Part shown: in pieces, positions 15,791-23,996 of the stretch | Layout: the number at the start of each line of letters is the position of its first letter | Position numbering within the stretch: the first letter of the stretch is position 1 | Assembly: GCF_003854895.1 (NCBI RefSeq) | Contig: NZ_CP033966.1 | Location: 3,410,001 to 3,474,000 of the forward strand | DNA from: Pigmentiphaga sp. H8 | GTDB taxonomy: Bacteria; Pseudomonadota; Gammaproteobacteria; Burkholderiales; Burkholderiaceae_B | Length of the DNA: 64,000 nt | Direction of reading: 5' to 3' | Translations under genes and position numbers: made by a program | Notes under the pieces: generated by a model | What the model saw: the letters and a program-made list of their open reading frames with translations, nothing else | The model's database searches: none | Told to the model about the DNA's origin: nothing

Positions 15791-16657
15791 ATGCCAGGCA
15801 AATCCAATCCGCAGACCCTGCCCCCCCAGCAACAACCCAGGCAACCCGGCATGCAGACAGACATGCATCCCGAGCCCAGGACGACGCGCCCGGATTACCG
15901 GGGGTCGGACAAGCTCGAGGGCCGCTGCGCCATCGTCACCGGCGGCGACAGCGGCATCGGCCGCGCGGTGGCGGTGGCCTTCGCCAAGGAAGGCGCGGAC
16001 ATCCTTTTCACCTACCTGGACGAGACCGCCGACGCCGAGGAAACCCGCCGGCTGGTGACCCAGGCGGGACGCCGCTGCGTGGGCATGGCCGGCGACCTCG
16101 GCAGCGAATCGCATTGCCGCGAGATCGTGCGGCGCGCCATGGAAGAGTTCGGCCGCATCGATGTCCTCGTCAACAATGCCGCCGAGCAGCATCCGCGCAA
16201 GGCGCTGGAGGACATCGACAGCGCCCAGCTGGAGCGGACTTTCCGCACGAACTTCTTCGGCATGTTCAACCTGAGCCGCGAAGCCCTGCCGCACATGGGG
16301 TCCGGCGGCGCCATCATCAACACGACGTCGGTCACCGCCTATCGGGGCAGCTCGCACCTGATCGACTACGCCGCCACCAAGGGCGCGATCGTCGCCTTCA
16401 CCCGTTCACTGTCGTCGGCGGTGGTCGAGCGCGGCATACGCGTGAACGCGGTGGCGCCGGGGCCGATCTGGACCCCCCTTATCCCCGCTTCGTTCAGCGC
16501 CGAGGAGGTCTCCACCTTCGGCTCGAAGGTGCCGATGAAGCGCCCCGGCCAACCGGAGGAAGTGGCCCCCTGCTACGTCTTCCTGGCGTCGGACGACGCC
16601 AGCTACATGACCGGCCAGGTCCTGCACCCCAACGGCGGCGAAATCATCAACGGCTAG
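15791..16657 (+). CDS. SDR family oxidoreductase (YghA/GSP39-like)
   Basis: 288-aa short-chain dehydrogenase with a roughly 40-residue Pro/Gln-rich N-terminal extension ('PPQQQPRQPGMQTDMHPEP') typical of the YghA/general stress protein 39 subgroup. NAD(P) motif 'TGGDSGIGRA' starts at residue 50, 'NNAAEQ' follows, and the catalytic Tyr193/Lys197 pair lies in 'YAATKGA' preceded by the serine region 'NTTSVTAYRG'. The C-terminus 'TGQVLHPNGGEIING' is canonical. Likely reduces aldehydes or ketones under stress. It converges with, and overlaps by 11 bp, the hypothetical gene on the minus strand. Confidence 0.9.
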   Translation: MPGKSNPQTLPPQQQPRQPGMQTDMHPEPRTTRPDYRGSDKLEGRCAIVTGGDSGIGRAVAVAFAKEGADILFTYLDETADAEETRRLVTQAGRRCVGMAGDLGSESHCREIVRRAMEEFGRIDVLVNNAAEQHPRKALEDIDSAQLERTFRTNFFGMFNLSREALPHMGSGGAIINTTSVTAYRGSSHLIDYAATKGAIVAFTRSLSSAVVERGIRVNAVAPGPIWTPLIPASFSAEEVSTFGSKVPMKRPGQPEEVAPCYVFLASDDASYMTGQVLHPNGGEIING

Positions 16658-16967
16658 GCCGGGCCGGCGCGCTGCCGAACATGTTCATCAGCGCATCGAA
16701 GCTGCTGGCGCCGCGCATGGAGAAGACGAAGCATTCGCCGTCCTGGTAGTCGGCGGCGCGCATGCTTTCGGCCAGGCGCTCGGCGTCCTCGATGGCTTCG
16801 TTCCAGGTGCCGCGTATCAGCGGGCAGTACCTGAGCCGGCTGTCCAGCATGTCCTTGCCCGAGCGGGCCTTGACCTCGACATAGCCTCGGAACTGTCCCT
16901 CCGGCAGATCGTGCACGCGGGATTTCAGGAAGTATTGAACGGCGGCGTGTTCGACGACTTGGTTCAT
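16647..16967 (-). CDS. Hypothetical protein
   Basis: 106-aa soluble protein of unknown family ('SRVHDLPEGQFRGYVEVKARSG', 'CPLIRGTWNEAIEDAERLAESM'). No signal peptide or membrane segment. An excellent GGAGG ribosome site 7-8 nt ahead of the ATG supports expression. The 3' end overlaps the convergent SDR gene by 11 bp. I cannot assign a function. Confidence 0.7.
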   Translation of the reverse strand: MNQVVEHAAVQYFLKSRVHDLPEGQFRGYVEVKARSGKDMLDSRLRYCPLIRGTWNEAIEDAERLAESMRAADYQDGECFVFSMRGASSFDALMNMFGSAPARPSR

Positions 16968-17166
16968 GACTGGCCTCCAGGAGTCCGTCTCTTGATCCTA
17001 GTCCATTGGAGTGCAAGATTTACGAAGAGGTCCGCCGCGCTAGCAAAAGTTTACATTCGTGCCAGGCTTGTGGCGGTCGGCGCCACACGGCAACAATTTC
17101 GCGGCTGGCCGCATGCGGCTGCCGGTATGATGGTCGTTTCGTCGCCGCGCTGTTTCCGTACGTTCC

Positions 17167-17844
17167 ATGAGGTCCCGCCACGCCGTTCTCGCCCTGCTGC
17201 TCGCAGCGGGCAACGCCTGCGCGGCCGACCCGGCAAGCAGCGCGCCGGCCGCTGCCGACACGCAATGGGCGGCCAGCTTCGCCGCGTTCGACCAGGCCGA
17301 CCGCCTGCATGCGCCGGCCCCCGGCGGCATCCTGTTCATAGGCAGTTCATCCATACGCCTGTGGAACGACCTCGAAACCCGGTTCAAGAACCTGCCCGTC
17401 CTCAAGCGCGGCTTCGGCGGTTCGCGCATGATCGACTGCGCGCGCCACCTGACCCGGCTGGTCGTTCCCTACAAGCCCCGCATCGTTCTGGTCTATGCCG
17501 GCGACAACGACCTGGCCGAAGGCCGCTCGCCCCGCGAGATCCTGGACAGCTTCACCGTGTTCGTCGAAGGCGTGCGCCGGGCGCTGCCTGAAACACGGAT
17601 CGCCTACATCTCGATCAAGCCGAGCCCGGCGCGCTATTCGCTGATCCCGCAGGCGCGCGTCACCAATACGCTGATCAAGGCCTACACGGAAAGCGTCCCC
17701 AACGCCGACTACATCGACGTCTTCACTCCCATGCTGACCGCCGACGGCATGCCTCGTGCCGAGTTGTTCCGCAGCGATGCGCTGCATCTGAACGACGCGG
17801 GCTACGCGCTCTGGACGTCGGTCATTTCGCGCCACGTGCGCTAG
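17167..17844 (+). CDS. Exported SGNH/GDSL family hydrolase
   Basis: 225 aa with an N-terminal signal peptide (cleavage near 'ACAAD', residue 20). SGNH blocks are visible: 'FIGSSSIRLW' with the predicted nucleophile at Ser61, 'KRGFGGSRM' (block II Gly), 'VYAGDNDLAEG' (block III Asn) and 'RSDALHLNDAGY' carrying the Asp/His pair. It acts on an ester in the periplasm or outer membrane. It is similar to the platelet-activating-factor-acetylhydrolase-like subgroup. It converges with the OpgC-like gene. Confidence 0.85.
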   Translation: MRSRHAVLALLLAAGNACAADPASSAPAAADTQWAASFAAFDQADRLHAPAPGGILFIGSSSIRLWNDLETRFKNLPVLKRGFGGSRMIDCARHLTRLVVPYKPRIVLVYAGDNDLAEGRSPREILDSFTVFVEGVRRALPETRIAYISIKPSPARYSLIPQARVTNTLIKAYTESVPNADYIDVFTPMLTADGMPRAELFRSDALHLNDAGYALWTSVISRHVR

Positions 17845-17857
17845 GCCCGCTTTCCCC

Positions 17858-19144
17858 TTAGCCCGGCCCCGTTCCCACGCTCAGCGTCGGCCCGGCTCCG
17901 CCGGCGCGAGCGGTCGGGGCCGCCCGCCGGCCCCGGCCCGCGCCCGGCCCGGAACCGAACATGCGCACCAGCCGGGCCACGGCGTACATCGCGGCGATGC
18001 TCAGGCCGAACATCAGCGGATCGAACCAGGGCGGCCGGCCCGGATGGCTTTCGCCCACCACGGCCAGCGCGACCAGGACGATCACCAGATGGGCGCAGAA
18101 CACCGGCAGCGACGCGGCGCCCAGCGTTTCCAGCAGCCGCATGCGGGGTAGATGGCGGGTCAGCCAGCCGCCGCCATGCAGCAGCACCACGACCAGCGCC
18201 AGGAAATCGAGCAATCGCAGCGGCCCGATGTGCCACTTGTCGAACCACAGGTTGAGCGGATCGCCCTGCGCAAAGGGCTCCAGCCCGGTCATGTGGCGCC
18301 AGACGAAGAAGACGATCGCGGTCCCGACCGCGGCCTTGACCAGCCACGGCGGGAAGACGGCGCGGCGCTCGGACGGCACCCGCGCGTGGTAGGCGCCCAG
18401 GCACAGGCCGAGCACCCACAGCAACTGCCAGGCGAAAGTCTCGAACGACCCGGTCTCGCGAAACGGCACCGGCAGGCCGGTGGCCGCCACCAGGCCGTCG
18501 TACAGCGCGCGCGACAGGCCGAACTGGGCCGCGCCCCACAGCGCGATGCTGGCCCCTATCACCGTTTTCCATCCCCCTTGCAGGACATGGCTGAGGATCC
18601 ACGGGCTGGCCAGCATGAAGACGATGTAGACCGGCAGGATGTCCAGCAGCGGCGGGTTGTAGATCATCAGCAGCCCTGTCCACAGGCCGGTCAGCGGCGC
18701 ATGCAGGTAGAACGACATGAGGTTGTTGGCGGCGGGCTGGTGAAACTTCATGCCCAGCGCGGCGATGACCGTGAACAGGAAGAGCAGGCACGCCGCCTGG
18801 CAGGCATAGATGACCAGAGCGCGCCGCAGGAACGCGCGGCGCATCGCGGGAATGCCGTCGCGCACGGCGCGCTGGGTGTACACCAGCCCCGCCATGTAGG
18901 CCGACAGGAAGACGAAGCCTTCCGCCGCCGAGACGAAACCGAAAGGCTGGCCCGCCGGTATCGAGAACCAGGTCGGCAGGTGCGTGGACGTCATCAGCAC
19001 CAGCATCAATCCGCGCAGCGCGTCCAGTTCCCAGCGGCGGGACGAGGCGGGCGGCGGAGCGGGAGCGAAAGTGGAAGCGGTGGACACGGGCGTGGCGGGC
19101 GCAATGTAGGGGGAGTCTGCATGGACAGCATGGAATGCGAACAA
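17858..19144 (-). CDS. OpgC-family (acyltransferase-3-like) inner membrane protein
   Basis: Up to 428 aa with about ten hydrophobic helices. It begins the conserved part with 'RRWELDALRGLMLVLMTSTHLP' and continues 'AEGFVFLSAYMAGLVYTQR', the OpgC pattern; OpgC succinylates osmoregulated periplasmic glucans. The start is uncertain: the frame has no ATG before the first helix, only TTG at 19144 and GTG at 19087, neither with a good SD. The C-terminus is Arg/Gly/Ala-rich and looks disordered. It converges with the SGNH hydrolase gene. Glucan biosynthesis genes are not in the window, so the acceptor is unknown. Confidence 0.8.
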   Translation of the reverse strand: MFAFHAVHADSPYIAPATPVSTASTFAPAPPPASSRRWELDALRGLMLVLMTSTHLPTWFSIPAGQPFGFVSAAEGFVFLSAYMAGLVYTQRAVRDGIPAMRRAFLRRALVIYACQAACLLFLFTVIAALGMKFHQPAANNLMSFYLHAPLTGLWTGLLMIYNPPLLDILPVYIVFMLASPWILSHVLQGGWKTVIGASIALWGAAQFGLSRALYDGLVAATGLPVPFRETGSFETFAWQLLWVLGLCLGAYHARVPSERRAVFPPWLVKAAVGTAIVFFVWRHMTGLEPFAQGDPLNLWFDKWHIGPLRLLDFLALVVVLLHGGGWLTRHLPRMRLLETLGAASLPVFCAHLVIVLVALAVVGESHPGRPPWFDPLMFGLSIAAMYAVARLVRMFGSGPGAGRGRRAAPTARAGGAGPTLSVGTGPG

Positions 19145-19186
19145 TTCGTGGTTGTTGCAATCCGATACGGGTAAGCCCCTAATTAC

Positions 19187-19215
19187 TTAACAAAATTAAT
19201 ATTTATCATTGTTAA
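19187..19215 (+). promoter_or_regulatory. AT-rich dyad in the porin promoter region
   Basis: Perfect inverted repeat TTAACAA-N15-TTGTTAA inside an unusually AT-rich block (about 19178-19225) just upstream of the porin gene, in otherwise GC-rich DNA. The spacer contains TAATATTTAT, a possible -10 region. Such a dyad could be an operator or H-NS/IHF-sensitive control region; the binding protein is unknown. Confidence 0.5.
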
Positions 19216-19249
19216 ACAAATCAACCCAAGAACCAGGGGACGGAGACAC

Positions 19250-20338
19250 ATGAAACGCATCCTGCTGGCCAGCGCCCTCGCGCTGGCCGCCACCGGCGCG
19301 CACGCGCAGAACGTGACGCTGTACGGCATACTCGATACGGGCATCGAATACGTGAACCATGCCAACGCGCAAGGCGACGCGACCTGGCGCATGCCCAGCA
19401 ACACCGGCGGGCTCATGCCCTCGCGCTGGGGCCTGCGCGGCACGGAAGACCTGGGCAACGGCCTGAAGGCCCTCTTCACCCTGGAAAGCGGCTTCGGCGT
19501 GGATACCGGCGTGTCGGGCCAGGGCGGCCGCCTGTTCGGCCGCGCCGCCTGGCTCGGGCTTTCGGGCAACTGGGGCACGGTCACGCTGGGCCGCCAGTCC
19601 AACATGACGTTCTTCGCCCTGCTCGATTCCGACGTCATGGGGCCGGCGGTGTACGGCCTGGGATCGCTGGACAACTACATTCCCAATACGCGCTCGGACA
19701 ACGCCATCGGCTATCGCGGCACCTTCTCGGGCCTGACCGTGGGCGCCACCTACAGCTTCGGCCGTGATGCCGCGGCCACCGGAGGCCCCGCCGCCACCAA
19801 TTGCGCGGGCGAGGTTCCCGGCGACCGCAAGGCCTGCCGCCAGGTCACCGCGCTGCTCAAGTACGACCTGGGCCCGGGCGGCATCGCCGCCGCCTACGAC
19901 CAGTTGCGCGGCGGCACCGGCGCCGCCGGCGGCCTGTCCAGCAGCGACACCTCCGACACCCGCACCGTGCTCAACGGCTACTACCGCTTCGGCGACCTGA
20001 AGATAGGCGGCGGCTGGATCGGCCGCATCACGCGGGCGGCCACCCGCTCGGAAGCCAACCTGTACTACCTGGGCGCCTCGTACGCGCTGTCGCCGGCCTG
20101 GACCCTGGACGGCCAGGTGGCGCGCCTGAAGAACAAGACCACCGACGCCCGCTCCACGCTGGCCACGGTGCGCGCGACCTATTCGCTCTCCAAGCGCACG
20201 GCGGTCTATGGCCTGGTGGGCTACATGGACAACAACAAAAACGCCAACCTCTCGGTCAGCGGCGGCCAGGCCTTGGCCGGTCTTCCCAACGGCCTGAACC
20301 AGACCGGCGTCATGCTGGGCATGCGGCACAGCTTCTGA
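19250..20338 (+). CDS. Gram-negative porin (Burkholderiales/Bordetella type)
   Basis: 362-aa outer-membrane trimeric porin. Signal peptide 'MKRILLASALALAATGAHA' is followed by the typical mature start 'QNVTLYGILDTGIEYVNHA'. The constriction-loop segment 'SNMTFFALLDSDVMGP' and the repeated beta-strand alternation are evident, and the protein ends with the outer-membrane signature '...MLGMRHSF' with C-terminal Phe. SD GGGACGGAG. It is preceded by an AT-rich control region and followed by an intrinsic terminator at 20389-20416. Confidence 0.93.
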   Translation: MKRILLASALALAATGAHAQNVTLYGILDTGIEYVNHANAQGDATWRMPSNTGGLMPSRWGLRGTEDLGNGLKALFTLESGFGVDTGVSGQGGRLFGRAAWLGLSGNWGTVTLGRQSNMTFFALLDSDVMGPAVYGLGSLDNYIPNTRSDNAIGYRGTFSGLTVGATYSFGRDAAATGGPAATNCAGEVPGDRKACRQVTALLKYDLGPGGIAAAYDQLRGGTGAAGGLSSSDTSDTRTVLNGYYRFGDLKIGGGWIGRITRAATRSEANLYYLGASYALSPAWTLDGQVARLKNKTTDARSTLATVRATYSLSKRTAVYGLVGYMDNNKNANLSVSGGQALAGLPNGLNQTGVMLGMRHSF

Positions 20339-20388
20339 AGTCCGGGCGGCGCGCGGCCGCCCCGCGTGGTATGTTGTGGCACTGGACT

Positions 20389-20416
20389 GGGCCGCCCTCG
20401 CGGCGGCCCTTTTTTT
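20389..20416 (+). terminator. Intrinsic terminator of the porin gene
   Basis: Perfect 8-bp stem GGGCCGCC / GGCGGCCC with a 5-nt loop followed by seven T residues, 50 bp after the porin stop on the plus strand. It lies within the longest possible upstream extension of the marR frame, so it also argues that marR begins later (20480). Confidence 0.9.
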
Positions 20417-20479
20417 GCCACCGGGCCGCCCCAAGAAAAGCATCCAAGCGCCCGCGCATCGACTCGCACCCGCCACCAC

Positions 20480-20965
20480 ATGCCCAAGACTCCGCCGCGC
20501 ACCACCCCTTCGCCGCGACCGGCCAAATCCGAACTGGACCCCTCCCGCCTTTCCCACCTGCTGGGCTTCCAGACCTCGCTCGCGCACGTCAAGCTGCAGA
20601 AGGCCTTCTTCTCGAGCATGAAGGACCTGGACCTGCGGCCCGTGGAGTTCGCCATCCTGGTGCTGCTGGCCTACAACGACAAGGCCAACCAGCAGAACCT
20701 GTGCCGCAGCCTGTCGCTGTCCGCGCCGCGCCTGGCGCTGGTCCTGGACCGCTTGCAGGAGCGCGGGCTGCTGTCGCGCCAGCGCAGCGACACCGACAGG
20801 CGCGCCCATCACGTGGTGCTGACCACCGAAGGCCGCCGGCTCGCGCTCGAGGCCGAGCGCCTGTCGCACGGCATGGAGGAAGACGTGCTCGCGCCGCTGT
20901 CCCAGGGCGAGCGGCAGATCCTGGGAGAACTGCTGGCCAAGATCGTGCGGGGCGCGCGCGGCTAG
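20480..20965 (+). CDS. MarR family transcriptional regulator
   Basis: 161-aa winged-helix regulator from the ATG at 20480. The core is clear: 'RPVEFAILVLLAYNDKANQQNLCRSL' (helices 2-3), recognition helix 'SAPRLALVLDRLQERGLLSRQRSDTDRRAHHVVLT' with the DxRA wing. An in-frame ATG at 20366 lies before the porin terminator and is rejected. It is convergent with ybhN, overlapping it by 4 bp. Target genes are unknown; the family often senses phenolic compounds. Confidence 0.88.
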   Translation: MPKTPPRTTPSPRPAKSELDPSRLSHLLGFQTSLAHVKLQKAFFSSMKDLDLRPVEFAILVLLAYNDKANQQNLCRSLSLSAPRLALVLDRLQERGLLSRQRSDTDRRAHHVVLTTEGRRLALEAERLSHGMEEDVLAPLSQGERQILGELLAKIVRGARG

Positions 20966-21936
20966 CGACGCGCCCTGGCCTCGAGCACGGCGTACGCCGC
21001 CACCGCCGGCACCAGCGGACACAGGTAGTAGATCGCGCGATAGGCCAGCAGCGCGGCCAGGATCTCGTAGGCGGGCAGCTTGCCCGCCAGCAGCGTCAGG
21101 AATACGGCCTCCAGCACGCCCAGCCCCGCCGGCACGTGCGTCAGCGCCCCGGCCACCGCGCTCAGCAGCATCACCCCCAGGACCGTGGGATAGTCGACCC
21201 GCCCGCCCATGAACAGGTGGATGATCAGCCCCATGATCAGCCAGTTGGCGATCGACATCGCGCCCTGCACCAGCGCCATCCGCCATCCCGGCCATTCGAT
21301 GGCCACGCCCTTCAGCACGAAGCGGCGGCGCCCCACCCCGGCGCACATCGCCCCATACCCGGCCACCAGCGCCCAGCACGCCACGCCCAGCACGGGCAAG
21401 AAGCCGGCCGGTATGCCCCATCTTGGCGGCACGTGCACCGCGCCCGCAAGCAGCAGCGTCCCCAGCAGGATCAGATAGCCCAGCCAGTTGCTGAGCACGC
21501 TCAGAGCATAGACCTTGGTGATGTCCGGTGCCGCCAGGCCCAGGCGGGAATACAGCCGGTAGCGAAAAGCGATGCCGCCGATCAGCGCCCCCATGTTCAG
21601 CGTGAACGCATAACAGATGCCCGCCACCACCGCGACTTGCGACGGGCGCAGGGCGTGGCCCACGTAGCGCCGGCCCAGCTGGTCGAAGCCGCCGAACAGC
21701 AGGTGGCTGAACACCGTCAGCGCCGCCGCCGCGGCCAGAGTCCAGGCCGTGTATTCCCTGAGCGATTGCAGGACCTTGCCCCAGTCGATCTTGCTGACCT
21801 GCTCGGCCAGCAGCAGCACCACCACGGCGACGAAGGCCAGCGTGAGCGCGTGCCGGCCCCACCACCACCATGAACGGCGGCGGCCCTGGGCATTCGCGGG
21901 CACGCCGCGCCTATCCGGTTTGGCGAGTGTGGGCAT
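20962..21936 (-). CDS. ybhN: YbhN-like integral membrane protein (LPG synthase TM family)
   Basis: 324-aa membrane protein with about eight helices of the lysylphosphatidylglycerol-synthetase transmembrane (UPF0104) fold. Typical segments are 'GALIGGIAFRYRLYSRLGL' and 'THVPAGLGVLEAVFLTLLAGK'. The start ATG at 21936 follows a short basic N-terminus and overlaps the end of clsB by 26 bp. It is the third gene of a ybhP-clsB-ybhN unit, the order also found in E. coli, so a role in phospholipid synthesis or movement is likely but not proven. Confidence 0.87.
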   Translation of the reverse strand: MPTLAKPDRRGVPANAQGRRRSWWWWGRHALTLAFVAVVVLLLAEQVSKIDWGKVLQSLREYTAWTLAAAAALTVFSHLLFGGFDQLGRRYVGHALRPSQVAVVAGICYAFTLNMGALIGGIAFRYRLYSRLGLAAPDITKVYALSVLSNWLGYLILLGTLLLAGAVHVPPRWGIPAGFLPVLGVACWALVAGYGAMCAGVGRRRFVLKGVAIEWPGWRMALVQGAMSIANWLIMGLIIHLFMGGRVDYPTVLGVMLLSAVAGALTHVPAGLGVLEAVFLTLLAGKLPAYEILAALLAYRAIYYLCPLVPAVAAYAVLEARARR

Positions 21937-23182
21937 CGGGGGGCTCGGCCAGGCGCTGCCGGGGCGCCTCGACCTTCTCCAGTTTGGGGGTGTGCGCGGG
22001 CAGCCAGCCCGCCCAGGCGGGGAAGCGCCGCAGGAAGTGGAAGGCCACGAACGAGGCCGCCGCGCGCCATATCGGCCGCCGGTGCGACGCAACGGCCGTC
22101 ACTTCGCGGCAGTGGCTGCCGACCAGCGTGTCCAGCCGTTCGCGCAACACCCGGTTGAACCGCGGATCGCGGATGACGAGATTGGCCTCCAGGTTCAGCG
22201 ACAGGCTGAGCGGATCGAGATTGCTCGACCCCACCGTGGACCAGTCGTCGTCGGCCACGGCCACCTTGCCGTGCAGCGGCCGCTCGCAATATTCGTAGAT
22301 CCGCACGCCGGCATCCAGCAAGTAGTCGTGCAGCATGCGGGCGCCCACCTTGACGATGGGCATGTCGGGCTCTCCCTGCAGGATCAGGCGCACGCGCACC
22401 CCACGGCGGGCCGCGTGGCGCAGGTCGCGCAGCACGCGATAGCCGGGAAAGAAATACGCGTTGGCGATCGTCAGGTCATGGCGGGCGGCGCGGATGGCGA
22501 TGCGGTAATGCTGCTCGATGTCCGTCCGGTGCGCGTCATTGTCGCGCACCGCGAACAGACACTCCGCGTCGCCGGCACGCGCGGCGTCCGTGCCCGGCCC
22601 CGCGCCGCCCTCGCCGCGCCTGAACTCTCCGGTACGGACGAAGGCGCGCAGGCGCGCGACGATGGGACCCCGCACTTCGATGGCATAGTCCTGCTTGGCA
22701 CCCGGGCCGAAATCCGCGAGATGATCGGCCGAGAAATTGATGCCGCCGACGAAGGCGGTCTCGCCATCGACGATCAGCAGCTTGCGATGCATGCGCCGGA
22801 AGACGTTGGTGCGCATGCCCAGCAGCTTGGGACGCGGGTCGAAAACCCGGAAGTGCGCGCCCGCGGCGATCAGGTCCGCCAGGAACGCTTCCGACAGGTC
22901 CACCGAACCGTAGCCGTCCACCAGCACCGACACGAAAACGCCGCGCCGGGCGGCCGCCAGCAGCGCGTCGCGCAGTTCGGTCCCGACCTTGTCCTCGAAC
23001 AGGATGAAGGTCTCGAGCAGCACCTCGCGGCGGGCCTGCCTTATCACCTCGAACACGCGGGGAAAGAAGGCCTCGCCGTTCTCCAGCAGCGACACCGCGT
23101 TGCCGGGCATCCATTGCGAACTGGCCGGAGGCCGGCGCGGGCCGCGCGCGCGGCCGACAGTGCCTCGGGTCGGCCCGCTCAC
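21911..23182 (-). CDS. clsB: Cardiolipin synthase B (phospholipase D family)
   Basis: 423-aa PLD-superfamily enzyme making cardiolipin from phosphatidylglycerol and another phospholipid or glycerol. Both HKD motifs are complete: 'HRKLLIVDGETAFVGGINFS' and 'HGKVAVADDDWSTVGSSNLD'. I use GTG at 23182, which overlaps the upstream stop as GTGA; an internal ATG (at 'MPGNAVSLLENG', about 23110) would remove only an Arg/Pro-rich leader and is a possible alternative. It lies between the ybhP-like and ybhN-like genes in a coupled operon, matching the E. coli ybhP-clsB-ybhN set. Confidence 0.92.
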   Translation of the reverse strand: MSGPTRGTVGRARGPRRPPASSQWMPGNAVSLLENGEAFFPRVFEVIRQARREVLLETFILFEDKVGTELRDALLAAARRGVFVSVLVDGYGSVDLSEAFLADLIAAGAHFRVFDPRPKLLGMRTNVFRRMHRKLLIVDGETAFVGGINFSADHLADFGPGAKQDYAIEVRGPIVARLRAFVRTGEFRRGEGGAGPGTDAARAGDAECLFAVRDNDAHRTDIEQHYRIAIRAARHDLTIANAYFFPGYRVLRDLRHAARRGVRVRLILQGEPDMPIVKVGARMLHDYLLDAGVRIYEYCERPLHGKVAVADDDWSTVGSSNLDPLSLSLNLEANLVIRDPRFNRVLRERLDTLVGSHCREVTAVASHRRPIWRAAASFVAFHFLRRFPAWAGWLPAHTPKLEKVEAPRQRLAEPPDAHTRQTG

Positions 23183-23967
23183 AGCGCGATCTCCGCCGCC
23201 AGCGGCGCATGGTCCGACAGCGACGTCCAGGGCCGGCGTCCCAAGTGCATGGGCCAGTGATCGCGCGCGCCGCGCACGTAGATGCGATCGAGCGGCAGGA
23301 CCGGATACCATGCCGGAAAAGTACGGACCAGCCGTCCGCTCGCATGGGCATGCACTTCGCGCAGCCCGGCGCAGCCGTCCAGGACCCGGCCGGCGCGGCG
23401 GCGCCAGTCGTTGAAATCGCCGGCCACCACCAGCGGCGCATCGGCGGGTATCTCCTTTTCGACCAGATGGCACAGCAGTTGTAGCTGGCGGACGCGATGG
23501 CGCTCCTGCAATCCGAGGTGAACGCATATCGCATGGATGTCGCCGCCGGTTCCCGGCGCCCGGACCACGCAATGCAAGAGGCCGCGCCGCTCCGGCCCGC
23601 TGATGGAAACGTCGCGGTTCTCGTAGCGCACGATGGGAAACTTGGACAGCACCGCGTTGCCATGGTGGCCGTCCGGGTAGACGGCGTTGCGCCCATAGGC
23701 GAAGTCCGTCCAGATGGTGTCCGCCAGGAACTCGTACTGCGGCGTTGCGGGCCAGTCGGCGAACCGCAGCGAATGCCGGGCATGCGTGCCCAGCACTTCC
23801 TGCAGGAACACCATGTCGGCCGCCACGCTGCGCACCGCCTCCCGCAGGTCATGCAGGATGAAGCGGCGATTGAAAAAATTGAATCCCTTGTGGACATTCA
23901 CGGTCAGGACGCGGAACGTCAGCCCGCCCGGGCCGCCTTGCCTCTTGCCTTCGATCTCGGTGTTCAT
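23179..23967 (-). CDS. ybhP: Endonuclease/exonuclease/phosphatase family protein (YbhP-like)
   Basis: 262-aa metal-dependent phosphodiesterase-fold protein. Motifs: 'TVNVHKGF', 'FLQEVLGTHARH' (metal-binding Glu), 'VVAGDFNDW' and 'LSDHAPLAAEI' (catalytic Asp/His). The start ATG at 23967 precedes the conserved core by about 15 residues. Its stop overlaps the clsB GTG start. Operon position suggests a phospholipid-related phosphodiesterase rather than a nuclease; this is inference from conserved linkage. Confidence 0.87.
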   Translation of the reverse strand: MNTEIEGKRQGGPGGLTFRVLTVNVHKGFNFFNRRFILHDLREAVRSVAADMVFLQEVLGTHARHSLRFADWPATPQYEFLADTIWTDFAYGRNAVYPDGHHGNAVLSKFPIVRYENRDVSISGPERRGLLHCVVRAPGTGGDIHAICVHLGLQERHRVRQLQLLCHLVEKEIPADAPLVVAGDFNDWRRRAGRVLDGCAGLREVHAHASGRLVRTFPAWYPVLPLDRIYVRGARDHWPMHLGRRPWTSLSDHAPLAAEIAL

Positions 23968-23996
23968 GCGGGCTGTGCCGCAAGAAGCGTTCCCGG

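Noticed and set aside
20366..20480. Upstream extension of the MarR regulator
   Set aside because: It would start before the porin terminator (20389-20416) and contributes only low-complexity sequence; the ATG at 20480 fits the family length.
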